From Desulfoscipio geothermicus DSM 3669 (GTDB lineage: Bacteria; Bacillota; Desulfotomaculia; Desulfotomaculales; Desulfallaceae), in the NCBI RefSeq assembly GCF_900115975.1, contig NZ_FOYM01000017.1:18013-82012 (forward strand): a stretch of 64,000 nucleotides of DNA, in the 5' to 3' direction. Made by a program: the position numbers and the translations under genes. Position 1 is the stretch's first letter. Each line of letters opens with the position of its first letter. The notes beneath the pieces were generated by a model. The model saw only the letters and a program-made list of their open reading frames with translations, had not been told where the DNA came from and ran no database searches. This document shows positions 46,438 to 55,370 of this stretch, piece by piece.

Positions 46438-46611
46438 TTAAATATTGGCCGGCTGCCAGCAGCCATTGACAAGTTGCTCAATATTAACCGGTTTTCCCAG
46501 CCGCAGGTAAGTTTGAACGTAAACTTCCGCCAACCACCTGGAATGGAGGTGGTATTGTCGGAGATTGCCTTCACCGCCGATAGTCAAACGAAAAGCCAAA
46601 GTTTGTTGCAT
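46438..46611 (-). CDS. Unknown 57-aa protein
   Basis: ATG at 46611 with CGGAGGTGG seven bases upstream; a longer upstream frame lacks an SD. The product (MQQTLAFRLTIGGEGNLRQY, HLHSRWLAEVYVQTYLRLGK, PVNIEQLVNGCWQPANI) is soluble and shows no family I recognise. It is divergent from the response-regulator gene and ends at a bidirectional terminator. Confidence 0.6.
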   Translation of the reverse strand: MQQTLAFRLTIGGEGNLRQYHLHSRWLAEVYVQTYLRLGKPVNIEQLVNGCWQPANI

Positions 46612-46827
46612 GATAGCCACCTCCGATAATCTCATATTATGCACATTATACAGCATATTATTTAATTGAGCAATAGATAATTTCTTGTGGGGTTTAATTT
46701 TTTTATCCGATGCGTGGTTGGAAAAACCTTTGAGATTTAAGCTGATTTGCAGTACAATATAGGTATAGAACACCAGTTTTGCGACCTGGGTAAAAAACTT
46801 CAAGCATACTGGCAGGGGGATGCGGTT

Positions 46828-47502
46828 TTGAAAAAAATTTTTGTGGTAGATGATGATCCCGATATCGCTGAAATAATAAAAAAATACCTGGAACGCGAGG
46901 GATTTACCGTGCGGGTGTTCAGCGGGGCGCAGGGCTTGCTGGACGCGCTGGCCCGCGAACTGCCGGACATGTTTATTCTGGATATTATGATGCCGGGCAT
47001 GGACGGCCTGGAACTTTGCCGGGAAATTCGCCGCCGGGGCGATGTGCCGATAATTTTTGTTTCCGCCCGGGGTGAGGAAGTGGATCGCATTCTCGGGCTG
47101 GAACTGGGCGGGGATGATTACCTGACCAAACCTTTCAGTCCCCGGGAACTGGTAGCCCGGGTACGCACCGTTTTGCGCCGGGCGCCCGTTCCCGTGTCCT
47201 CCGGCGAAGAGGTGCGGGCGGGTGACCTGAACATTTATCCGGACCGGCGGGAGGCTGTCGCCGGGGGCGGGACGCTGGATCTGACCGTCAAGGAGTTTGA
47301 TTTGTTATACCTGCTGGCCAGGCATGCCGGGCAGGCCTTGAGCCGGGAGCAAATACTGGACCGGGTGTGGGGGTATGATTACGTGGGCGATACCCGGGCC
47401 GTGGATGACGTGGTCAAGCGGCTGCGGCGCAAAATGAAGGAGAGGGGGGCCCAAACCCGGGTGGTCACGGTATGGGGCTACGGGTATAAAATTAATGTTT
47501 AG
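46828..47502 (+). CDS. OmpR-family response regulator
   Basis: 224 residues. Receiver domain with acidic pocket VDDDPD, phosphoacceptor Asp52 in FILDIMMPGMDG, and YLTKPFSPREL; then a winged-helix OmpR/PhoB effector with LTVKEFDLLYLLARHAGQALSREQILDRVWGYDYVGDTRAVDDVVKRLRRKM and TVWGYGYKI. The TTG at 46828 follows AGGGGG; the open frame upstream is not needed. The 3' end overlaps the kinase start by eight bases. Confidence 0.92.
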   Translation: MKKIFVVDDDPDIAEIIKKYLEREGFTVRVFSGAQGLLDALARELPDMFILDIMMPGMDGLELCREIRRRGDVPIIFVSARGEEVDRILGLELGGDDYLTKPFSPRELVARVRTVLRRAPVPVSSGEEVRAGDLNIYPDRREAVAGGGTLDLTVKEFDLLYLLARHAGQALSREQILDRVWGYDYVGDTRAVDDVVKRLRRKMKERGAQTRVVTVWGYGYKINV

Positions 47503-48883
47503 AAGAAAAAGCATCGCTCTGCGCATCGCCCTGGGTTACCTGGCAGTGATCATGCTTACCGGCTTGTTGATGGGGTCGTCATTTTGGCTGCTGCTCAACC
47601 GGCATTTGGAGCAGACGGCCCGGGAAAACCTGCTCCGGGATGCCCGCAGCGTGGCGGACATGTTGATTGACCGGCCGGAGTCTGGCTACTGGCAGCGCGG
47701 CATGATGCACCAATACATGACTTATCACATGTTAGGGCGGGTTATCCAGGGCGAATATTTGTTGGTCAACCGGCGGGGAGTGGTGGTGGAAAGCAGTATT
47801 TCCACGGTACCCGCCGGCAGCGTACTGGACCCCGCAGTGGCGGAGCAAATGACCGACGCCGGCATCTACGAGGGTCGGGTTACCCTGGGGAATGAACGTT
47901 ACGTGGCGGCGGCCCGTTACTTGAGCGGCATGAACGGCCGCGGCGCGGCGGTGGTACTGCTTACCCGGGTGGAGGGTCTGGAGGAAATCCGGCGGGAACT
48001 TTTAACCCTTTTTTTAATCAGCCTGGGCGCAGCGTCGTTGGCGGCCCTGGTAATTACCGTGCTGCTGGCCCGGCGTATCTCCCGTCCGCTGGCGTTGCTC
48101 CGTGAAAAAGCCCACCGGGTGGCCGAGCGCAATTTCGGCTGGCGGGTACCGGTGGATACCGGCGATGAAATCGGGGAACTGGGACAGGCTGTTAACGCTA
48201 TGGATGAAAAGCTGGCGGCTTACGACCGGGCGCAAAAGCAATTTTTCCAAAATGCTTCACACGAGTTAAAAAGCCCCTTAATGTCCATCCAGGGTTACGC
48301 AGAAGGGGTTCGGGACGGTATTTTTCATGGCCCGGAGGCGGGCCGGGCCCTGGATGTTATCGTGCGGGAGACCGGGCGGCTGAAAAACCTGGTGGAAGAA
48401 CTGGTTTACCTGGGTAAACTGGAGAGCGCTTTCGGGGTATATAAATTTGAAGAAATTGAGCTTTTGGAAGTGCTGGAGCAGGCGGTGGAATCGCAGCGGG
48501 TGGTGGCCCTGGAAAGGGGTATTGACCTGGAGATAACCCGGTGTCCCGAGGCTCACCTGCGCGCGGACGGGGAAAAAATGGTCCGCGTGTTTATTAACCT
48601 GATTTCCAACGCCCTGCGATATGCTTCCAGCCGGGTCGAAGTGGACGCCGAGGCCGCCGGCGGGGGCAATGTTCGGGTGACGGTGCGGGATGACGGGCCG
48701 GGATTCACCGGAGAAGACCTGCGGCACCTGTGGGACCGGTTTTACAAGGGACCGCGGGGGGGCAGCGGTCTGGGTCTGCCCATTGCCCGGGCCATTGTGC
48801 AAGAGCACGGGGGCGATATTTGCGCACGGAACGCGGCGGTGGGCGGTGCGGAATTAGAAGTTCTGCTGCCGCTCGGGGACTGA
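47495..48883 (+). CDS. Sensor histidine kinase
   Basis: 462 residues. Transmembrane helix at ~10-33, an extracytoplasmic sensor region (~34-165), a second helix (~168-192), HAMP (RRISRPLALLREKAHRVAERNF...VDTGDEIGELGQAVNAM), HisKA with His in NASHELKSPLMSIQGY (about 251), and HATPase with NLISNALRYA (N box), VRDDGPGF (G1), FYKGPRGGSGLGLPIARAIV (F/G2). Pairs with the preceding regulator. The signal sensed is unknown; the sensor region is not recognised. Confidence 0.93.
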   Translation: MFRRKSIALRIALGYLAVIMLTGLLMGSSFWLLLNRHLEQTARENLLRDARSVADMLIDRPESGYWQRGMMHQYMTYHMLGRVIQGEYLLVNRRGVVVESSISTVPAGSVLDPAVAEQMTDAGIYEGRVTLGNERYVAAARYLSGMNGRGAAVVLLTRVEGLEEIRRELLTLFLISLGAASLAALVITVLLARRISRPLALLREKAHRVAERNFGWRVPVDTGDEIGELGQAVNAMDEKLAAYDRAQKQFFQNASHELKSPLMSIQGYAEGVRDGIFHGPEAGRALDVIVRETGRLKNLVEELVYLGKLESAFGVYKFEEIELLEVLEQAVESQRVVALERGIDLEITRCPEAHLRADGEKMVRVFINLISNALRYASSRVEVDAEAAGGGNVRVTVRDDGPGFTGEDLRHLWDRFYKGPRGGSGLGLPIARAIVQEHGGDICARNAAVGGAELEVLLPLGD

Positions 48884-48928
48884 TTCGGGTGTTTGGACCT
48901 ATTTAATGATTATTTAACAGAAATTTGT

Positions 48929-48956
48929 TTGAATTTTTACACCCTTATTATATAAT
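48929..48956 (+). promoter_or_regulatory. Promoter of the 41-aa gene
   Basis: TTGAAT, 16-base spacer, TATAAT. A dyad TATGCTA-N7-TAGCATA (48962-48982) lies just downstream and could be an operator. Confidence 0.6.
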
Positions 48957-49023
48957 TAGCATATGCTATGTTCTGTAGCATAAACTAACAAGGTGATTAT
49001 CCAACAACCAAGGAGGAATGTCT

Positions 49024-49149
49024 GTGACGAAAGAATTGATAGACCAGATTTTGCGGGATATCGGACTGGAGAAAATTGAACCCGAGCATAACGACATTAA
49101 AAGGGAGGCCGCGCCAAAAGCCAAGAAGGCAAAAAAAAATAAGGAGTGA
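49024..49149 (+). CDS. Unknown 41-aa basic protein
   Basis: GTG start with AAGGAGG seven bases upstream (an ATG six bases earlier is too close to the SD). The product starts MTKELIDQILRDIGLEKIEP and ends in a Lys/Ala tail (AAPKAKKAKKNKE). The N-terminal amphipathic helix plus lysine-rich tail suggests a nucleic-acid- or membrane-binding peptide, but no family is recognised. It has its own promoter and terminator. Confidence 0.6.
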   Translation: MTKELIDQILRDIGLEKIEPEHNDIKREAAPKAKKAKKNKE

Positions 49150-49238
49150 TTACCGTGTACGCCGGAGATAAATGACCGGGGGCTGGTTTAAATAAAAAAC
49201 CTGCCCCCGGTTTAGTTTTTGTTAGGAAATATACGTAT

Positions 49239-49287
49239 AAGGGACTGGTACCGATTCGTTGTGTGAATCGGTGCCAGTCCCCTTTTT
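49239..49287. repeat. GGGACTGGTACC foldback/terminator
   Basis: GGGACTGGTACCGATTC/GAATCGGTGCCAGTCCC, a 17-bp stem (one G-U) with a 7-base loop and five Ts. Outer part resembles the GGGGACTGGC repeats at 20751 and 63628. Also a good terminator for the 41-residue gene. Confidence 0.8.
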
Positions 49288-49311
49288 ATTCTTTTCAATT
49301 TTGGTAAATTT

Positions 49312-50505
49312 CTACCCCCGCTCGCCCTCGCCGGGTAAGTGATGTGCGCTGCCGACATCCTTGTGTCCCTCATCGTCCCGCTGGTACAGCACCCGGCGGG
49401 GGTAGGGGATTTCGATACCCGCCCGGTCCAGGGCGTACTTGAAGCGGCGGCGCAGTTCGCGCTCCACGGCCCAGTGTTCGCCGGGTACGGTGGGGGCGAT
49501 GGCGCGGATATTCACCGAAGAGTCGGCCAGTTCGGTAACGCCCTGTACCTGGGGAGTGTCCAGGATGGTTTCAATTTCCCGGAAGGCGATTTCGCACTCC
49601 TGCTGCAGGACCGCGATGGCCCGGTCGATGTCCTCCTCGTAGGCGATGCCCACCGTCACCAGGGCCAGCATCGGCCCCCGGTTGTAGTTGGTCACCCGGG
49701 TGACTTCCCCGTTGGGTATGACGTGCAACTGCCCCGTCCATTGGCGAATTTTGCAGGTGCGCAGGCCCACTTCCTCCACCGTGCCGACCACGCCGGCTGT
49801 TTCCACGAAATCACCCACGCTGAACTGGTCTTCAAACAGTATGAAAAAGCCGCTGATCACGTCTTTCACCAGGTTTTGGGCGCCGAAACCCACCGCCAGG
49901 CCCAGGATGCCGGCGCTGGCCAGGATGGCACTGGTGTTGACGTTGAAAATTTGCAATATCATCAGGCCGGTCACAAAAAATACGACATAAGTAAGCACGC
50001 TGCGGAGCAGCACTTCCAGGGTTTGCGCGCGGCGTTTTTCTATGAAATTATCCTTGATTTCCCTTTGTGCAAAAATTTGTTTGATCGCCAGCCGGCCGAA
50101 GTTGACGGCCAGCTTGGCACCCACCAGTATGCCTATAGTTTTCAGCAATTTAATGCCCAGGGACTTTAAATCATCGGGTGAAATAATTCTAACATTAAAT
50201 ATTTCCAAAATTATGACGGCTGCCATAAAATAGCCGCCGTACAGCAGCAATGTTTTCAGCAAAGCCCGCACGGAATTAATAAAACTGTCCGAAAGGATGC
50301 TTTGCCCCGTGGCGGTTTCGTCATTCAGCTGGCGTTCCTTTTCATTGCCTGGAGAAGGTTTGTTTTGTTTTACCAGCCGGTCCAGCGCAAAAGATAAAAT
50401 TTTAACGGCTATGAAGGTGACCGCCAGCACCGCCGCGGCAAGCGCCAGGTCGGTCAATAATGACTGGATGTTTATGCCGGCCAGCCAATTCTCAAATGTT
50501 TTCAT
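49312..50505 (-). CDS. mscS: MscS-family mechanosensitive channel
   Basis: 397 residues. Four to five N-terminal helices (including the segments around residues 15-40, 85-110, 118-140 and 165-190), the pore/TM3 ASAGILGLAVGFGAQNLVKDVISGFFILFEDQFSVGDFVE, the MscS beta domain (VGTVEEVGLRTCKIRQWTGQLHVIPNGEVTRVTNYNRG), and a C-terminal cytosolic cage. Responds to hypo-osmotic shock by releasing solutes. Longer than E. coli MscS, with a charged loop near residue 45-65. Confidence 0.93.
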   Translation of the reverse strand: MKTFENWLAGINIQSLLTDLALAAAVLAVTFIAVKILSFALDRLVKQNKPSPGNEKERQLNDETATGQSILSDSFINSVRALLKTLLLYGGYFMAAVIILEIFNVRIISPDDLKSLGIKLLKTIGILVGAKLAVNFGRLAIKQIFAQREIKDNFIEKRRAQTLEVLLRSVLTYVVFFVTGLMILQIFNVNTSAILASAGILGLAVGFGAQNLVKDVISGFFILFEDQFSVGDFVETAGVVGTVEEVGLRTCKIRQWTGQLHVIPNGEVTRVTNYNRGPMLALVTVGIAYEEDIDRAIAVLQQECEIAFREIETILDTPQVQGVTELADSSVNIRAIAPTVPGEHWAVERELRRRFKYALDRAGIEIPYPRRVLYQRDDEGHKDVGSAHHLPGEGERG

Positions 50506-50760
50506 AATTGTAAAATGATCGTCACCTCGCAGAAAATGAATATTTTAACTGCTAGTTATTATAACATAAAAATTATGCGCTGAAGAGCCGGGCAGAACAG
50601 GCACATAAACCAGCAACTGCCAGGGTATAACTAATTTTGCGTGTTAAATCTATCTTAAGCTGCCGGGTTACTTAATAACGGTTGGCAAACCAAATAACAC
50701 AATATCCAGGTAATATAGTTAGTTTAAAGAAGTTAAAGTTTGACCCCGGGAGGGTGGAGG

Positions 50761-52836
50761 ATGTCCTGGCTGAGAAAGCTGGCCAAGTATTTGCTGTATC
50801 AAAAGCCCGAAGAGCCATCCACTACGTTTATGGCGGGGATAGAAGACCGGCCGGTGAAAGATGTTCGGCAGCCCGGCGCAAAAGGGGCAAAAGGGGCCGG
50901 TGATAAGTCCGCCGGGTGGAGAGAGGATGCACCGGGGGCCGAACCCGGAACCCGGGAAGGGAAAAAACGGGGCCGGACCGCCAGGGCAAGGAAAGCGCGG
51001 GGAGGCAAAAAAACCGGGGAAACACCTGCGCCCGATGCCGTCGAGTCCGGGCATCCGGATACCGGAGATAACGGGAGCGAAGCTACGGGGCAACGAGGTA
51101 TGCAAAACGGAGACGATGTTGCGAAGCAGCCGGTTGCCGGAGGGAAAAACGGGAACAATGCCGCCGGGCAGGCGGTGGCCGGTGAAAAAAACGAAGCCGA
51201 TTCCGCCGTGCGGGAAAAGTACGCCGGCCAGGTGGCGGAAAACCAGGCCATAGAGGAAATGCTCCGGGCAAAAACCAAACTGGCCTACGATTTGGAAGAA
51301 AACCGGCGGGTGCTGACCGCGATTTTTCGCGTGCCCCGGAACAAGGACGCCGTGTTGCGCACCCTGACCATCGGTACGGACCCGCCATTCAGAGCTTTGC
51401 TGGTGTTCATAGACGGGGTGGTTAATTCCCAGGTGCAAAACCTGGCCATATTACAGCCCCTGATGCTGTTTTCGGACCTCAAGGCACAGGCGGAAAAACA
51501 GAACGGGCAAAACGGATCGGCCGGCCGATATAAAGATTTTTTCGACCGGGTTAAGGAAGCGCTGGTGCCCAATAACCAGGTGGCGGTGGCGGATAACTAT
51601 CAAAAAGTGGTCAACGATGTGCTGGGTGGTAACAGCGCGCTGTTCATCGACGGCTTTAACCAGGCTTTATTGTTGGAGACCAAGGGCTGGCATTTCCGCA
51701 GCATATCCCCTCCCCAGGTGGAGGCCGTCATCCGCGGTCCCCAGGAGGCGTTTACCGAGCAGATCAGGATCAATACCTCCCTGGTCAGGAAAATAATCCA
51801 GCGCCCCGCGCTGGTGACCGAGTTCATTAAGATCGGCGACGTTTCGCCCATGCAATGCGCCATCATGTACATGGCCGACCTGGCCAACCCCGACCTGGTG
51901 GGGGAGGTGAAAAGGCGGCTGGAATCGGTGCGCGGCGATTATTTGCAGGAAACCGGTTTACTGGAGCAGATGATAGAGGATTCACCCCTGCACTTGATGC
52001 CGCAGGTGTTGACTACCGAGCGCCCGGACCGGGTGGCCGCCGGTATCATGGAAGGTAAGGTGGCTGTTTTGGTGAACGGCAACCCCTTCGTCATGGTGGT
52101 GCCCTGTACCTTTTTCGACCTGATGCAGTCCCCGGAGGATGCCTATATCAGGTGGCCCCTGGGGACTTTTATCAGGATTATACGTTATGTGGGGCTGTTT
52201 CTGGCACTACTGCTGCCCGCCCACTATGTGGCCATCACGGCTTTTCACCAGGAGTTCATTCCCACAGACCTACTGCTGGCCATGACTGGGGCGCGTGAAA
52301 AGGTACCGTTTCCTTCCATCGTGGAAATACTAATCATGGAGGCCTCTTTTGAGTTGATCCGGGAGGCCGGGATCAGGATACCGGGCACCGTGGGCACCAC
52401 TTTGGGCATTGTGGGCGCCTTGATCCTGGGCCAGGCGGCGGTGGCCGCCAACATCGTCAGTCCCATACTGATTATTGTGGTGGCCGTGACCGCCATAGGT
52501 TCCTTTGCTATTCCCAATTATTCATTTTCCCTGTCCGTCAGGGTGCTTAGGTTTGTTTACATTTTTTTGGCATCTCTTTCGGGACTTTTGGGCATCCTGG
52601 TGGGCTTTTTCATTCACGTGGGGTTCATGGTCAGCTTGCGGTCTTTCGGCGTGCCTTTCATGGTGCCGGCAGCCCCGGTCACGGGCACAAGCGCCAACTA
52701 TTTTGTTCGGGGGCCGGTGTGGCAGCAGGAGACCAGGCCCGATTATGTCGATCCGTTGCAGCGGCGATACCAGCCCGAGGTCAGCCGCGGCTGGCTGCGC
52801 CCCGGCGGCAGGAAAGGGGTAAAAGGTCGTAAATGA
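50761..52836 (+). CDS. gerA: GerA-family germinant receptor subunit A
   Basis: 691 residues. The first ~160 residues are unusually long, hydrophilic and repeat-rich (Gly/Lys/Asn/Ala, e.g. KQPVAGGKNGNNAAGQAVAG); then the GerA/SpoVAF core begins (ENRRVLTAIFRVPRNKDAVLRTL), with LVFIDGVVNSQVQNLAILQPLM, LLLETKGWHFRSI, AVIRGPQEAFTEQIRINTSLVRKII, VLVNGNPFVMVVPCTFFDLMQSPEDAY and C-terminal helices. ATG with GGGAGGG upstream. First gene of gerA-gerB-gerC; senses germinants in the spore inner membrane. Confidence 0.93.
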   Translation: MSWLRKLAKYLLYQKPEEPSTTFMAGIEDRPVKDVRQPGAKGAKGAGDKSAGWREDAPGAEPGTREGKKRGRTARARKARGGKKTGETPAPDAVESGHPDTGDNGSEATGQRGMQNGDDVAKQPVAGGKNGNNAAGQAVAGEKNEADSAVREKYAGQVAENQAIEEMLRAKTKLAYDLEENRRVLTAIFRVPRNKDAVLRTLTIGTDPPFRALLVFIDGVVNSQVQNLAILQPLMLFSDLKAQAEKQNGQNGSAGRYKDFFDRVKEALVPNNQVAVADNYQKVVNDVLGGNSALFIDGFNQALLLETKGWHFRSISPPQVEAVIRGPQEAFTEQIRINTSLVRKIIQRPALVTEFIKIGDVSPMQCAIMYMADLANPDLVGEVKRRLESVRGDYLQETGLLEQMIEDSPLHLMPQVLTTERPDRVAAGIMEGKVAVLVNGNPFVMVVPCTFFDLMQSPEDAYIRWPLGTFIRIIRYVGLFLALLLPAHYVAITAFHQEFIPTDLLLAMTGAREKVPFPSIVEILIMEASFELIREAGIRIPGTVGTTLGIVGALILGQAAVAANIVSPILIIVVAVTAIGSFAIPNYSFSLSVRVLRFVYIFLASLSGLLGILVGFFIHVGFMVSLRSFGVPFMVPAAPVTGTSANYFVRGPVWQQETRPDYVDPLQRRYQPEVSRGWLRPGGRKGVKGRK

Positions 52837-53939
52837 TGCGGCAGCAAACCGTGATCGGGGTGTCCGAAGCCGTAACCATACTGTTTATTTTTATTTCGGC
52901 CAAGACTTTTCTTAGTTACGGCCGGCAGTTCTTTCATGAAAGTTACAACGCGGCCTGGATGGTTCCTCTGGTACAAACGTTTGTCGGACTGGCGGGGGTG
53001 CTGTTGCTGGTAACTCTGCTGCAGAAGTTTCCCGGCCGCAACCTGGTGGAGATCGGAGAGGAACTTGCCGGGCCGTATATCAACGGGCTGTTTGCGCTGT
53101 TTTACCTGACCGTGTTTATACTTGGGGCGGCGCTGACCCTGCGGGGGGTCAGCGAGCGGGTGGAGGCGGGTTACCTGCCCAACACCCCCATCAGCATGGT
53201 GGTCCTTTTCTTTGCGGTGGGGGCCGTGGTGGTAGGTTACCTGGGCCCGGAGGCGGTATCCCGCACCGCCCGGTTTCTGCTGGGGGTCCTCCTGGTTACC
53301 ACCATGGTACTGATCGCCCTGACCGTGCCCCTGTGGCGTTTTCATACCCTTTACCCGCTGTGGGGTTCCGGTCCCCTGGAGATTTTGAAGTCCGGGCTGA
53401 CCTCTTCCGGGGATTTTGTGCAGATTCTACTGTTGGGGATCATATATCCCTTTTTGCCCGGCGGAAAAATAAAACAGGTAGGGGTCTGGGGGGTGGCTAT
53501 TGCGGGTTTTTTTATGTTTACTTACATTTGGACCTCTCTGCTGGTTTTTACTTACCCCGCGGTCAGTGAACTGGCGCTGCCCAGTTTTGAAATCTCCCGC
53601 ATGGTCAACATTGGCCGGTTCGGCCAGCGAGTGGAAGTTTTGTTTATGCCCGTATCCATATTCGCCAATTTAATATTTTTGTCCGTATCCCTTTACGCTG
53701 CCGCCTCCGTATTGTGCAGCCTGTGCAAATTGCGCGATTACCGGCCCTTTGTGCCGGCCATGGCGGTGCTGGTGCAGACGGTGGCGTTTATTCCCCAGAA
53801 CGTGCCGCAGCTAATTTACTGGAACGAGGCGTACCTGAGCAAGTACAGCCTGGGCGCGCTGGCCGGTATACTGCTGGTACTGCTGCTGATCACGCGATTC
53901 AAGGGTAAGGGAGGCGTTATAGATGAAAAAAGCACTTAG
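52833..53939 (+). CDS. gerB: Endospore germination permease (GerB/GerAB)
   Basis: 368-residue APC-type membrane protein of ten helices, the germinant-binding subunit of Ger receptors. Typical regions: VIGVSEAVTILFIFISAKTFLSYG at the N-terminus, LFALFYLTVFILGAALTLRGVSERVEAGYLPNTPISMVV, GPEAVSRTARFLLGVLLV, GIIYPFLPGGKIKQVG and YPAVSELALPSFEISRMVNIG. Overlaps gerA by four bases (ATGA) and gerC by 17 bases. Confidence 0.92.
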   Translation: MMRQQTVIGVSEAVTILFIFISAKTFLSYGRQFFHESYNAAWMVPLVQTFVGLAGVLLLVTLLQKFPGRNLVEIGEELAGPYINGLFALFYLTVFILGAALTLRGVSERVEAGYLPNTPISMVVLFFAVGAVVVGYLGPEAVSRTARFLLGVLLVTTMVLIALTVPLWRFHTLYPLWGSGPLEILKSGLTSSGDFVQILLLGIIYPFLPGGKIKQVGVWGVAIAGFFMFTYIWTSLLVFTYPAVSELALPSFEISRMVNIGRFGQRVEVLFMPVSIFANLIFLSVSLYAAASVLCSLCKLRDYRPFVPAMAVLVQTVAFIPQNVPQLIYWNEAYLSKYSLGALAGILLVLLLITRFKGKGGVIDEKST

Positions 53940-55161
53940 CGCCATCCTGCTGGCCGTTTTACTGCTATCCCCGGCGGGCTGCTATGATTATTCCGAACCC
54001 GACGAAAAGGCCTGGGTGATGGCCTTGGGGCTGGACAAGGGGCGGCAGAATGTACTTACTGTCACGGCGGTTATCGCGGTGCCCAAGAACATCGCGGGGG
54101 GCGGTGGGGGGCAGCCGGCGTCGGGCGGGGGCGGCCAGGGCGGTTTTATTACCGTCTCCCTGGAGACCGAGACCCTGCTTAGCGCCCTGGAACTTTTAAA
54201 CGCTGTGATGGACCGCAAGGCCGACTTGTCGCATAACAAGTGGTTTGTTTTCTCCCGGGAACTGGCCGAGGAAGGCATCGGTAAGTATTTCGCCCCCATC
54301 GCCCGGTTTTACCAGTTCCGCCGCACCTCGTCGGTTATTGTCTGCCAGGGGCGGGCCGAGGAATTTCTGGCCAAGGGCCAGCCCAAGCTGGAAGACAACG
54401 TGGGCAAGTATTATGAACTCATGCATCGGGGCTGGCGGTACACCGAATTTATTCCCTTTGACAATTTTCACCATTTTTACATTAAATCAAGTTCCCCGGG
54501 TATCGAACCCGTGGCCGTTCTGGCGGCCCTGGAGCGCAAGAGCCCCGTTTATGAAACCGATGCGCCCAAAACCATGGGGCGGTACCAGGCCGGGCGAATC
54601 CCCCGGGAAGGCGGCGGCAACATCGAGATTATGGGGGGAGCGGTTTTTCGTGCGGGGAAAATGTTGGGTACATTAAACGGTGACCAGGTGGGGGTGCAGA
54701 AAATGTTCAACGGCACCTTCAACCGTACCATTGTGGACCTACCCGACCCCGAACACCCGGACCAATATATTATTTTGGAGGTGGAACCCCGGCAAGCGCC
54801 CGAGGTGAGGGTGCAAATATCGGACGGTTATCCTCGGATTACGGCGTCTTTAAAGCTGGAAGGAGATATCATCAGTATCCAGAGCGGGGTAAACTACACA
54901 CGGCCGGAGCGACTCCCCGATCTGGAACGGGCCGTGGAGGAGGCCCTGCTGGAAAATGTCAATAATACCGTGGCCAAAAGCCAGGAACTGGGTGCTGATT
55001 TTCTGGGGTTCGGGCTGCACGCCAAGAAGCTTTTCCGCACCTGGCCCGAGTGGGAGGCGTATAAATGGGAGGAGAAATACCCCCTGGCCGAGGTTACGGT
55101 TAACGTTGATTACCGGATCCGGCGCAGCGGTTTGCTGCACGAAATGGAGCCGCTGCAGTAG
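53923..55161 (+). CDS. gerC: Ger(x)C-type germination lipoprotein
   Basis: 412 residues. Signal peptide with lipobox LLSPAGC (Cys about 20). Then GCYDYSEPDEKAWVMALGLDKG, the family start, LSHNKWFVFSRELAEEGIGKYF, QFRRTSSVIVCQGRAEEFL, IEIMGGAVFRAGKMLGTLNGDQ and the C-terminal NTVAKSQELGADFLGFG domain. A Gly/Gln-rich insertion lies at ~55-70. Lipid-anchored subunit of the germinant receptor. Confidence 0.93.
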   Translation: MKKALSAILLAVLLLSPAGCYDYSEPDEKAWVMALGLDKGRQNVLTVTAVIAVPKNIAGGGGGQPASGGGGQGGFITVSLETETLLSALELLNAVMDRKADLSHNKWFVFSRELAEEGIGKYFAPIARFYQFRRTSSVIVCQGRAEEFLAKGQPKLEDNVGKYYELMHRGWRYTEFIPFDNFHHFYIKSSSPGIEPVAVLAALERKSPVYETDAPKTMGRYQAGRIPREGGGNIEIMGGAVFRAGKMLGTLNGDQVGVQKMFNGTFNRTIVDLPDPEHPDQYIILEVEPRQAPEVRVQISDGYPRITASLKLEGDIISIQSGVNYTRPERLPDLERAVEEALLENVNNTVAKSQELGADFLGFGLHAKKLFRTWPEWEAYKWEEKYPLAEVTVNVDYRIRRSGLLHEMEPLQ

Positions 55162-55172
55162 GTGGTGAGTTA

Positions 55173-55355
55173 ATGCTGAATTTTTTAATCGTACTGGCGG
55201 TGGGGCTGGTTTCCCTGCACGTGGCCAGCTACGGTTGGTATGCGTGGCGTGAGGAAAAAAAACTGCGCGGCGCGGCGGGGGCGTTTATCACCGCCGGCGT
55301 TACCTTTCTGGCACCGGTTATGCTGTTGTGGTATTATGCGTATTTCGCGAACTAA
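55173..55355 (+). CDS. Small two-helix membrane protein
   Basis: 60 residues: MLNFLIVLAVGLVSLHVASYGWYAW, a charged turn REEKKLRG, then GAFITAGVTFLAPVMLLWYYAYF. It follows gerC by 11 bp in the same direction, so it is probably the last gene of the germination operon (a GerD-position accessory protein, not homologous to lipoprotein GerD). Function unknown. Confidence 0.7.
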   Translation: MLNFLIVLAVGLVSLHVASYGWYAWREEKKLRGAAGAFITAGVTFLAPVMLLWYYAYFAN

Positions 55356-55370
55356 AAGCGCCCGCGGGCT

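Noticed and set aside
46612..46803. N-terminal extension of the 57-residue gene to 121 residues
   Set aside because: The strong SD lies at the inner ATG (46611); the extension overlaps the response-regulator promoter region.
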